From Chlamydiota bacterium (GTDB lineage Bacteria; Chlamydiota; Chlamydiia; Chlamydiales; Parachlamydiaceae), in the NCBI GenBank assembly GCA_013287465.1, contig JABDDS010000008.1:1-47864 (forward strand): a stretch of DNA of 47,864 bases, in the 5' to 3' direction. A program made the translations under genes and the position numbers. Positions 18,253 through 28,000 of the stretch are shown here, piece by piece. The notes below the pieces were generated by a model. The model made no database searches, was not told where the DNA came from, and saw nothing but the letters and a program-made list of their open reading frames with translations. The first letter of the stretch is position 1. Every line of letters begins with the position of its first letter.

Positions 18253-18777
18253 TTACCGATTTAAAAAGTAGTCTTTCCCCCGACGGCGTGGCTTATTAAG
18301 CACAAGAGCCGGCAAAATAAAACAGCAAAATGCGTATAGAGCATCCATCATTGAAATATAAAAGAGATCTGTCACAACCCATACCCAAGAAAAAACATTA
18401 TATGACTCAACGCTATAGAGCAATAATGCCATCATCAATGTCGACAGCATAGAAAAACAAAATGTGATCATTGGAAGAGTGCTAATGCTGTCTGCAAAAA
18501 AATGGCGCCGCTGTGGATACAAAATCAATACCGTAAGACAAAAATCGAGTGCATAAAGCCCCAACCGGCCGTTTGAAGAAAAAATATCCAAAAGAAAACC
18601 ACACCAAAAAGCGAGCCATAAGCAACTTTTCAAGGGTTTTTGATACAACGCAATAATAAGAAACGGAGCAAAGAACATCAACCGCAGCGAAGGAAAGAGA
18701 GGGGGAATAGCCAAAAAACAGAATAAACAAAATAGAAAATTAAGGTCGAGCCGCTTATGATCAAGAGCTAATCGCAT
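18253..18777 (-). CDS. MreD-like rod-shape membrane protein
   Basis: 174 residues with about five membrane segments. The segment GFLLDIFSSNGRLGLYAL corresponds to the MreD signature (GLLLDL-x-S-x3-LG-x-HAL). MreD joins MreC and MreB in wall synthesis, which chlamydiae retain for septal peptidoglycan. mreB/mreC are not in this window. It lies 5 bp behind the sugar transferase gene, suggesting co-transcription. The assignment rests on one motif and topology. Confidence 0.6.
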   Translation of the reverse strand: MRLALDHKRLDLNFLFCLFCFLAIPPLFPSLRLMFFAPFLIIALYQKPLKSCLWLAFWCGFLLDIFSSNGRLGLYALDFCLTVLILYPQRRHFFADSISTLPMITFCFSMLSTLMMALLLYSVESYNVFSWVWVVTDLFYISMMDALYAFCCFILPALVLNKPRRRGKDYFLNR

Positions 18778-18782
18778 CCTAC

Positions 18783-19451
18783 CTAATAAGCCCCTTTCGT
18801 AAACAACACGCTTGGAATTGTCTTTAAAATCACTTTAGCATCTAACAAAGCACTCCGTTTATCCACATAATACTCATCGAGAGCCACCCGCTGAGTATAG
18901 TCGATATTACTCCTACCAGAAATTTGCCATAAACCAGTAATCCCTGGACGGATCGAAAAAATTTTATACGCTTTTACCCCGAAATACTTAACGATTTCTT
19001 CGTGGACAACCGGGCGTGGCCCCACCACACTGAGATCCCCACGAAAAACATTCCAAAACTGAGGAAGTTCATCGAGAGAAGTACGCCGAAGAAAAGCACC
19101 CAAAGGAGTTACCCGAGGATCTCTTTTCAACTTATAACTCTTTTCCCACTCCTCACGCATTTTAGAATCATTTTTTAATATCAATCCCAAACGCCGATCC
19201 GCATCAACATACATACTACGGAACTTATAACAACGAAAAGAGCTCCCTCCTCTACCCACCCTATTCTGGTAATAAATCACCTTTCCAGGAGAAGAGAGAG
19301 AAATCGACAGGGCGATCAATAAAAATATGGGAGAACCAACAATTAATACCATCAAGCTAAACAAAACATCGAATATTCGCTTAAACGGAATATGCCTGAT
19401 CTCACACGAGAACTCTCTATTCAGCAAAAATATATCCTCACAATCTTTCAT
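18783..19451 (-). CDS. Undecaprenyl-phosphate sugar phosphotransferase (WcaJ/ExoY family)
   Basis: Starts assembly of an exopolysaccharide or O-antigen unit by moving a sugar-1-phosphate from a UDP-sugar to undecaprenyl phosphate. 222 residues: an N-terminal membrane anchor (DVLFSLMVLIVGSPIFLLIALSI) then the catalytic domain with the conserved YYQNRVGRGGSSFRCYKFRSM, RRTSLDELPQFWNV, GDLSVVGPRP and RPGITGLWQISGRS blocks. All family blocks are present. It is of the short ExoY/PglC-like layout rather than the long WbaP type. No glycan operon surrounds it. Confidence 0.93.
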   Translation of the reverse strand: MKDCEDIFLLNREFSCEIRHIPFKRIFDVLFSLMVLIVGSPIFLLIALSISLSSPGKVIYYQNRVGRGGSSFRCYKFRSMYVDADRRLGLILKNDSKMREEWEKSYKLKRDPRVTPLGAFLRRTSLDELPQFWNVFRGDLSVVGPRPVVHEEIVKYFGVKAYKIFSIRPGITGLWQISGRSNIDYTQRVALDEYYVDKRSALLDAKVILKTIPSVLFTKGAY

Positions 19452-19622
19452 CTCCTAAAGCTCCGTATTCAGACTGCCCAATCTAATGCATTCCCTTAAA
19501 TTTATGCAATAAACTTCTTTTAATAGCCAAGACACAAAGAATCGAAAACACAAAAAAATATTTACATAATTTTAAAACAAAATATAATAAAGAAAACTGA
19601 ACAATAAATCTAAGAGGACACT

Positions 19623-20561
19623 ATGGCTGCCGCTGTTCCACAATATGTACCCAATGAATTTTCGAAAAATGAACTAGCAATTAACCATCCCCCACCCACG
19701 TCAATTCCTACTTCTCCATCTAATCTAAGTAAAGACCAGGCCTTACTAAAATTATGGGGGTACTTAGAAGAAAAATCGCTTACAATAAATCGAGTACCCC
19801 TTCCTCCAGACAGGTTACATGCATGGTCAATCATTGATGCAACGATTTTAGACCCCAAGCGTGTGATTGCTGCCCGGCATCCTGCCTTAGGTCAAGATTC
19901 CAGATACCTATGGAAATTTCTTACAACTGAAGAAAGAGAATCCAATATGGCAATTCTCGACTTAACTAACGACAACGACTTTCTCGAAGGCGATCTTTCC
20001 CCTTACTATCCAGAGGAAGTAGAAAAACCTAAAATATACAAAGACTTATCTGTTGTTCATGAAAGTAAAACCATGAATTCTCCAGGAATTAACGAATATG
20101 TCTATATAATATTCAAAGACTTGAAAAGAATAAAAACAGTAACCCGGTATCACTGTGACTTTTGGATTGACGGAACCGCTGTTTCAATAAAAAAATTAAA
20201 CCAAATTGCCGAACTCATCGACCGCCATCGAGGAGGCATCTACATCCACTGTCGAGAGGGGGTGGGAAGGACGGGAACAGCAACCCTCGCTTATATCATG
20301 AAAAAACAAGTGGAGCGGGGATTGCTCACAGGGGCAAGTAAGCTTACCGACTTTGCACAAATAATTCTTGAAGCCAGAAAACGCCGGTCCTCACCATTTT
20401 TTGTGCATACCTATCCACAATTTCTTTCATTGATAGACTATGCAGAAAAATTACTCGCATCTCAAATAAAAGAGATTCCAAGTTTAGCTACCACACAAGA
20501 AGAAGTTGAAGAGCAAGACACAATATCAACAGCAAACATCAGCTTGCACACAGTTCCTTAA
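19623..20561 (+). CDS. Eukaryotic-like protein tyrosine phosphatase
   Basis: 312 residues. The P-loop IHCREGVGRTGT gives Cys210 and Arg216 of the CX5R active site. Upstream, VIAARHPALGQDSRYLWKFL parallels the substrate-side block of classical PTPs, and CDFWIDGTAV (Trp181, Asp183) parallels the WPD loop, Ile replacing Pro. So it resembles the classical PTP fold rather than small bacterial phosphatases. A final segment (280-312) is acidic and Thr/Ser-rich. AGAGGA precedes ATG 19623. No signal peptide or membrane segment; if exported it would need type III secretion. A host-directed effector is likely but not shown. Confidence 0.85.
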   Translation: MAAAVPQYVPNEFSKNELAINHPPPTSIPTSPSNLSKDQALLKLWGYLEEKSLTINRVPLPPDRLHAWSIIDATILDPKRVIAARHPALGQDSRYLWKFLTTEERESNMAILDLTNDNDFLEGDLSPYYPEEVEKPKIYKDLSVVHESKTMNSPGINEYVYIIFKDLKRIKTVTRYHCDFWIDGTAVSIKKLNQIAELIDRHRGGIYIHCREGVGRTGTATLAYIMKKQVERGLLTGASKLTDFAQIILEARKRRSSPFFVHTYPQFLSLIDYAEKLLASQIKEIPSLATTQEEVEEQDTISTANISLHTVP

Positions 20562-20593
20562 CAAACATCGATATACCAAACATGATTCAAAAT

Positions 20594-20669
20594 TGACTCT
20601 TTACCACGAAGTGGTTAAATATAGCTAGCCTGGGGTCGCTATATTTAACCACTTCGTGGTAAAGAGTCA
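20594..20669. repeat. 76-bp perfect palindrome
   Basis: TGACTCTTTACCACGAAGTG at 20594 begins a 32-bp arm matched by a 32-bp arm ending at 20669, around a 12-bp loop (20626-20637). It lies 33 bp after the PTP stop and 130 bp before the next + gene. No T-run follows, so it may be a mobile palindrome that also stops transcription. The sequence differs from the other palindromes in the window. Confidence 0.9.
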
Positions 20670-20802
20670 GATTTGAGTTGCTTATCCAAAACTCGCGTTA
20701 TTTATCTATAAAAACAAAAAAAACAAAGAAAACCATTTAAATTAAATATACTTTATTGCATAATTCCGAATTATTTATTTTATTAATCAATAAAGGATAA
20801 AA

Positions 20803-21876
20803 ATGAACGCAATAACACCAAGAGTACTAAGCAATACAATGCATGCAGCCGCCTATGGAACGGTAGCAGCACTAACAGGAGGAGCTGCAGCCCTAGGAGT
20901 AGCGGGGGTAGCAGCACTAGCAAAAGAGGGAGTAGCAACACTAGGGGGAACAGGAGCAATAATGCTGGGCTTAGCAGTAATGCTAGGAGCGAAGGAAGTA
21001 GTGAAGAGAGCACCTTCTCATGTAATAGAGTCAGGAGCTCAAATGGTGCACGTGCTAGCATACCTAGCAATAGTGCAAGGATTAACAGCACTAGAGGGAA
21101 CAGAAGCCACAGAACAAGATAATATCACAATGGGAAGAGAACTTGCAGTAACAAGAGGAAGAAAATCTGTAGTCATATCAAAAATGATTCTAGCAGGGAT
21201 AGCGGGAATGACAGCAATAACAGCAGTAGCCCCAGAAGCTGCAGGAATAAAAAAACTAAGATTGCTAATAGTACCAATGGTACAAATAGTATGTTCAATA
21301 AAAAAAGTAGCAACAGACGTGATACAGCAACTGATGATAATAAAAATAACGGAAGCATTGGCCACAAGCGCAAGACAAACAATAATTCCAGAAGCAATGA
21401 GCATCGGGACAACAAAAATAACAGAAGCAGCAATGTTAATAATGACTGCAAGAGCAATATACGTAATAACAGCATTAGCAATGCAAGAAAAAAGAAATAT
21501 AGCAAGAGCATACGGAAGAGCAGTCTCACACGAAAGAGCAGCGGAAGAAGCCGTAATAAACGAAGGAGGAAAACACGTACGATTAGCAGCAGCAATATTA
21601 GTAACAAAATTCACGGGATTAAAGGAAGAAAAAATAATAAACTTATTGTCAGCAGTAATGACAGCAGAATGTTTAGAAAAAATAACAGGAATCGAGAATC
21701 GGATGTTAAATTGGAGAAATCTTAATCCAATTGATCGTAAAAATATTAAACGCGGAGTATGCATAGGAGCTTTAGCAGGGATTGTAGCAATACCAATTGC
21801 ACCGTTAATGGCAGCTCCTGCGATTATTGTAGTTGGAGGAATTGCAGCAGGATTTTTTTCTCTAATAAGAAGATAG
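20803..21876 (+). CDS. Ala-rich membrane protein of unknown function, extreme A-ending codon use
   Basis: 357 residues, not recognised. N-terminus (12-65) is hydrophobic and Gly/Ala-rich; the middle alternates Ala/Ile/Thr with Arg/Lys; the C-terminus (~315-357) is a membrane hairpin ending SLIRR. This tail and an N-terminal segment (HAAAYGTVAALTGGAAALGV) resemble the RING protein at 5086-5688. AAGGA lies 5 nt before ATG 20803. Codons end in A far more than in neighbours (gca, gga, ata, aca, aga), giving long open frames on several frames of both strands from ~21170 to 21720. The reading chosen has the ribosome site and paralogy with the RING protein. Repeat-driven origin or recent transfer is possible. 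Function unknown. Confidence 0.66.
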   Translation: MNAITPRVLSNTMHAAAYGTVAALTGGAAALGVAGVAALAKEGVATLGGTGAIMLGLAVMLGAKEVVKRAPSHVIESGAQMVHVLAYLAIVQGLTALEGTEATEQDNITMGRELAVTRGRKSVVISKMILAGIAGMTAITAVAPEAAGIKKLRLLIVPMVQIVCSIKKVATDVIQQLMIIKITEALATSARQTIIPEAMSIGTTKITEAAMLIMTARAIYVITALAMQEKRNIARAYGRAVSHERAAEEAVINEGGKHVRLAAAILVTKFTGLKEEKIINLLSAVMTAECLEKITGIENRMLNWRNLNPIDRKNIKRGVCIGALAGIVAIPIAPLMAAPAIIVVGGIAAGFFSLIRR

Positions 21877-21895
21877 TCATTACTTCGCCTGCTGA
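21877..21895. repeat. Left copy of a 19-bp direct repeat flanking the giant gene
   Basis: TCATTACTTCGCCTGCTGA is identical to 32926-32944, the end of lpdA with its stop. On the - strand this copy also reads QQAK-stop, as the real lpdA end does. It begins immediately after the stop of the Ala-rich gene. Confidence 0.9.
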
Positions 21896-21919
21896 ATCAG
21901 CTGCAGCACGATCCCATTT

Positions 21920-22000
21920 CTACGCGAAGCGTTTGGAGTGCGAAAGCCCCCTTTCGCTTTCACAACAAAGCGAAAAAGGCCTTCCGCACTCCTTCGAAAG
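21920..22000. repeat. Palindromic repeat family, copy 1 (damaged right arm)
   Basis: The left arm CTACGCGAAGCGTTTGGAGT is the same as in copies at 34372 and 38531; the right arm starts as AAAGCGAAAAAGGCCTTCCG and loses the pairing after GCACTCC. It lies 8 bp from the stop of the giant gene (22009), where it could act as its terminator. Confidence 0.88.
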
Positions 22001-22008
22001 AAGTCTAT

Positions 22009-25000
22009 TTAGTGAAACAGACGATAAAGATCGCTATGAATATAATGATCCTGGCTATCTTGTCGTCGTTTTAGCACCACATTCGTGAAGTATTCCTTCA
22101 TCTTTTTGATCCCGTTCTGCTCTATCCATTCCTTAAGCAGAGGTAATTCCTGTTCCGTATAGCTTGAAATCCCTGCAATGAACTTCGCTTGCACCAATGC
22201 CAGAAGCAATTCTTTATCGGTAGTAAACAGGGTGGAGTCGATGGGATCGCTTCCCAAATGGATGATTCCATTGAGTCCGAGATCATAAAGGACTACCTTC
22301 TGTTCGCGTACCCCAGGGACTTTATTTTCTAAATCGCTATCTAAAAATGCGCTGAGCTGTTTGATATCCTCTCCAGAACACAAAATCACTTCTCCTTTCC
22401 CCGTCTTACTGTCCTGTACTACAATAACGCGATGGAGAAATTCCTGAGAGCGGGCGAAAGGAGCTGCATCAGGATTAGGGTGGAGATGAAGTGGCGTCAA
22501 GTCCCGTGTCGAAAACAGCCGGTCAGAAAATTGAGGAGTAAATTGATCCCCTTCTCTCCACGCTGAAACAAAAGAATTAAACGAAAGCACCGGTTGTACC
22601 GAGCTAAAATAAGCTCTAGTAAAGAGTCCTTCTTTCGGCCATTGATAGGAATCTGTCCGTTGAAGTAATCCCCCTTCCTCTAAACTTCGCTCCCGCTCCC
22701 GCTGTGTTTCCCTTTCTTTCTCTTTTTCCTTCTCCTTTTCTTTTGCTTTTTCCTTCTGCACTTCCACCTGTTTTTGGAATCCGTAACGGGGACTCATTTC
22801 TAAAGCATCAGAGAGCAAGGGAGCCTGTCTGTCGATAATTTCGAGCAGCTCTTTTTCTAAAGCGATGCTATCTATCAACCGATTTAAAACTGGGTCTGTG
22901 CGAAAAACTTGCATGACCGGACCGTTGAGGACATCGGTACGAAGCTGCGCTACAACCTCCTCGCGCGATCTCGTCTCTGAAGGCTTTCCGTAGGCCTCAT
23001 AAGGGTGATTTTCCGTTTTAGACTCGAACAGAGAAGGGACTTTTGACATTAACGCGACTACCTCTTCGTTTGTCATTACAGGATCTAAGATAACGAAAAA
23101 TAGCTTTTCCATCATTTTAGCTGCGAGCTCGTTCCTTAGAGAGCGGTTGTTGTGATCTCCAATTTTCATCGCTTGAATGTAAGAGGCATAAATGAGGAGA
23201 TGTCGAAATTCTAAAGGCCCTATCACATCCTGTCCTAACGCCTGTTTGAGTTTTATTCTAATCACCTTCTCATCTGCTTTATCGATCGAGAAGACGACCC
23301 TCTGTTTCTTGTCGGATTCCCTTAATCTTCCGATAGCTTGGGCAAAATCCGTTAACATCGTATCGACTCCAAAAATGAGCATAGCAACCTCTGTTGTCCC
23401 CGTTTTAACATCAGAACCACGGGTATGCGAAAGATCCCAATAAACGCTAATCTGATCGCGAGAAAGAGTCGTTTGAGCCATGGGGACAGGTTCTTTGTTT
23501 GGCGATTCGAGGACAAACCATCGATCATTTGAATCGCAATAGGCAATCCCTTTTCCTAGCTTTCTACACATTGCTTCAGCGACTGCTTTGTTCTCCCATT
23601 TGAGCAAAGCGCCGCTAGCATCGATGATCGAGCTAACCTCGGGATTTTGAAGGAGCATAGAGACTGCGACATCGATGTTGTCTGCGGTAGCGCCAATGTC
23701 AATAATGGCAATTTCCTCATCTGGTGCATGATGCTGCATTAATAAAAATAATGTTTTGGGGATACTGTCTGAAGGATACAATTCATGGAAAATTTTTGGC
23801 ATCGATTCTCGGTTCCATAAGGTAGCGCTCATCCCAAAAACCCTTATAAACATGAGAGCGTAGATATAAGCATTGGAGTTGAGCTGTCGTGGATAGACCA
23901 AAATATTTGGAAATACGTACTCAGAAACTAAATTGGTAATCAGTTCATGATGTTGATTGATATAGGCCGTAATCGAGCTAATTTCACGTGATGACGGATC
24001 TCTCCTCAGCTGTATGACATAATCTTTTCCAACAAAACGACGCAATAATACTCCGGAAGGAAACGACTCTATAGGTAACTCTGGATGAAGAGCCATTTCT
24101 TTGCGTAAGTCCTCTAATAAGGCTTTGAGCTTTTTAGTGACGATTGCTTCGGGAATCCCTTTTAATAGATAATATTGCAGAGTGTAGTTGATCCGCTCTA
24201 AAGAGGTGCCAAAGTCTGATCCTTCTGCAGGGTTTCCCCTATTCGCTGGGATCACAGCATGATCTTTTTCGCTGTATGCGAAGTCGGCAATGATCCCTTT
24301 CGACAAGGTGAGCGCCGCTAAATCTGCGAGCTGTTCCCTAATTACTGCCAATACATCCCGAACTTCAGAAGGCAACTGGCCAATAAATTCTTGTACCGCA
24401 AGATCCAGGGAATTGTGTAAATAAAGCTCTACATACCCTTTTTCAGTGCTAGTCAACGCTTGAACCGCCGCTCTAACTGATTCTGGCAGCCCATTACCAT
24501 GCACCATTTCGCGAATAATTTTAACCCGTAGTCCATTTTCTCCATCAAAATCTTCTTTAGTCACTTTCCCAAAAAAATTGCCGGCAAATTTATTCTCCCT
24601 TTGAGCGATGGCGATGAAAGCATTATAAAAAGCGATAGAACCTTCTACTTCCGACACTGGAAGGGCCTCTGGTTGCCCAAAGGTATAGTGATTCGATTTT
24701 AAGACATTCATGATCGAATCGATCTCATCGACAGTGACAATGCCCGATTCCCTTAAGAGGGGGAAAATTTCTCTGTAGAGACCAATTTCCTCAAGTTTAA
24801 CTGCCCGTTCTTCACTTCCTCGAGGCAACACCATCGCATTGAAGACTGTCTCTGAAAAGCGCAAAAACAACCCTTGCACACTGGAGTCACTCATGAGAAG
24901 GCTTTGCCCTTCGGCGACTGCTCTTTTTAAATCAGCGAGAAGAAGTTTTAGAGCAAATGGATCTAATAATTTGTTTCGATTAATTTGCACAACATTAAGT

Positions 25001-28000
25001 GGCTGCCTAAAGGCTCCCCATGAAGTGCGGCTTAACTCATCTGCCATCTGCGGCAGCAGATCCGACAAGGCAACTCCAATGGCAACATGTTTGCCATCTG
25101 CATGGAGAAGGTTCATAAGCGGACCAATAATAGAAGTTTTACCGGCTCCCGTGGCAAGTCCCAAAAGATCCCCCAAAGACTCGATAATCCCCTCTCTTCC
25201 TTGACGGATTTTCAGGTTGTCTATAGCTCCCACCTGTTTACCGCGGAGAAAAGATTGAATAAAATTTTCAAGAACGAGGTATTCGCTATATTCCACCAGA
25301 TTATATTGTCGCTTGCTGTGCAGTGCGGTCCCAAAATTATCGACGAGGACCTGTGGGATACTTTCCCCTTCAGCTAGCCTTGCACGAGCATCAGCCATCT
25401 GATTAATAGCTCCGAGAATGGAAAGTCTATGCCGCTGGTTGGAGACAAGAATCAAATAATCTTGCACTTTTTGAAGGATCTTCGTGAGATCCTCAGGGGT
25501 CAGCGCAGGATTGAGATGTTTTAATGCATTATCCTTGTGACGCAAATAGAGAAATAGTCCATCATCAATGGTTAGAGGCACTTTAGCGATCCCAGCCTGT
25601 GCTAGACGATCATGGGTCCGTTTTCCTCTATCTGACGATTGTTTATTGAGAAGCTCTTCGATTTCATTTTTAAGGGCAATGACGAGTGCGGATTCCTTAT
25701 TTTCAGTCGCTTTCAGCTCCTGTCGAAGCTGGTCAATCGCCTGCCAATCTCCCAGTTGATACCGTTCCGCCTCTGGAGGTCCTTGATAGGTAGCAATCGA
25801 GTCTCTGATCTCCTCAAGAGTGCGCGTGGCAACAGAATCTTTAGTTTGAAAGTTAAAGATATCGAGAAGAGCCCGGCGCTCGCCGGAGAGATTTCTTGAT
25901 GGCATAGCCACAGCAAAACGATTAGGCTCTTGCACCTGAAATTCCATGACCGACGGGACTGTAGGGATAGAGAGCTCTAAAGATGTTGAGGGCACGGCTG
26001 AAGTTCGAGATGATGTCGATTCAATCCAAGGAACTACCGTTCTAATTGGCTCTTTAGAATGATCGGCAGACAAGAAATGCAATCGATACACCTCATCTTC
26101 CATAGCCTTTAACAATGGATTATACCACTCCACAAACTCTTGTTTGCCTGAAGAAGCATCAATTTTAGGTACAGTATCTGAACTTGGAAATTTGTCGGGA
26201 TACTCAGAAATAAATGCAAGAAGACCAGCTATAAAGTACATGAAACCTGAATCTTTAACTAAAAATAACACCCGCTTTAATTCATCGATTAAAAGCCTTT
26301 CCGGAAAATTTCCATAATCGGCCCCAGTAAGTTCATTGAGGAGTTTCTTAAGGTCCTCTTTATTTTGATAACGTACTGCATGGTAAAGATCGTTAAACAA
26401 AGACATCATCCCTTCAGGATTGTTTTCTATCTTTAAAATTGAATCACTTTGAAGGGTACCAAATTTTATCTCTCCTTCTGAAAGCGAATCAAACAAATAT
26501 AGGTTCTCCACTTTGACATTTACAGTATTTGAAACTAAAGAGGACTCTAAAAGCATTTTTCCTGTCTGCAAGAAGGCAAGACGATGCTGTAGTTGTTTTA
26601 ATTGGGCTTTTACCAGTTCTTCTTTTTTCGGTTCTTCTTTTTTCGGTTTCAAACGATGGGACTCAAGCTCATTGCTAATAGATTCTATGAGTATATTTAA
26701 CAGAAATTCTTCATCAGCTTTCGGCAAGGTAAATACTCCCCACCTTGCCAAAGATGTCAAATATGTATTGTAGTCTTTTTCTATCTCTTTAAAATCAAAA
26801 TTTCTTCGTGACGTTTTGTCATCTTTGGTATCGGAAAAAATGACAGCATTGTGGATTAGAAGAATGTTAGCATAAAGACGAACTGTGAGAGCCTCTGGCG
26901 ATGCGTCCTTGTTGACAAGGTTTATTGACGAACCAATTTCCTCAAGTCTTTTTATTTCTGCTGCTGTATACTCATGCCGTTGTCCACGCATCCCTTTCAA
27001 CAAGCTCAAAGCCCTCTTATAGTGATGAGACCACAAATGAATTCCTGCTAAGAAAAAACGAGCCTCTTCCGAAGGAATCACGAGTTCTCGATGATCGGGA
27101 GTGATGCGATAAATATAAAACCGGTCCCCACCTAGACGAGGGTACGACAATAGAGCACCTGTATCTAGACTGCTCCTAGATTTTTTTTCATAATCGAAAT
27201 TGGGAAAGAGAACATACAAAACCCCTTGTTTTTCCAAGACTAAATAGTGACTCATTCCCTGAAGAGCTGCAATCCCCTGATTTCTCACTACCCGATACCC
27301 CTGATAGGTGAGGTGAAACTCTCCGCCTGACTCTTCTGCATAAAAGGTTAACCCCAAACGGGGAATTTCTACTTTTTCTGGCTTACTCGTCTCCTGATTG
27401 CGCCAAAACAGAATATGTTCACTCTTTTCAATATCGGTAAGGAAGTGAAGTTCACTTAAACTATTCCCCACGTCTTCAAGAATAAACGGGGTTTCCTCTC
27501 CGGTCTGCGGATCCAATCTTCTAACAACAAGTGGGCTACGATGTTCGAGCGTTTTCACTAGCGTTCCTGAAGAGATATCCATCCCTTTATTTTCAGGAAT
27601 AACTAAAGCATATGGACGACTTGTTATGAAATCTTCGAGATAAAATACGCTCTGTTTTTCTTCATTGAAAACCCAAATTGTTTTACCTAATGTCAGGGAA
27701 CCCATTTTTAAAGGAGCATCTTTATCTAATAAAAATGGTTTTCCCTTAATTTCTTGATGAATAAAATATTTTGAATCATATTTAGATTTTGTAATGTAAT
27801 ACACTTTCTTATCAGGAGAGACCAGCCGCCATCCATTAACTCCATTGGGAGTAATCACTGTTTGTGGATGTGTCGGTTTTAAAGCCTTCACAGAATCAAG
27901 AGAAGCAATATCAGCGGGTAACATTCCCAATACTCCACCTGGAGTTACAATTTTTCGTTCCAAAAGATCGATGACATAGTTTCCCCCCTTATGCGAATCA

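Noticed and set aside
21291-21725. 144-aa Asn/Lys/Ser-rich frame on the + strand
   Set aside because: Second-frame by-product of the same biased DNA; no ribosome site.
20783-21764. Leu-rich and other frames opposite or beside the Ala-rich gene
   Set aside because: Open only because the + strand gene uses A-ending codons; composition is monotonous and no start signal supports them.
21759-22088. 109-aa + frame over copy 1 of the palindrome
   Set aside because: Covers the repeat and the giant gene's end; no family features.
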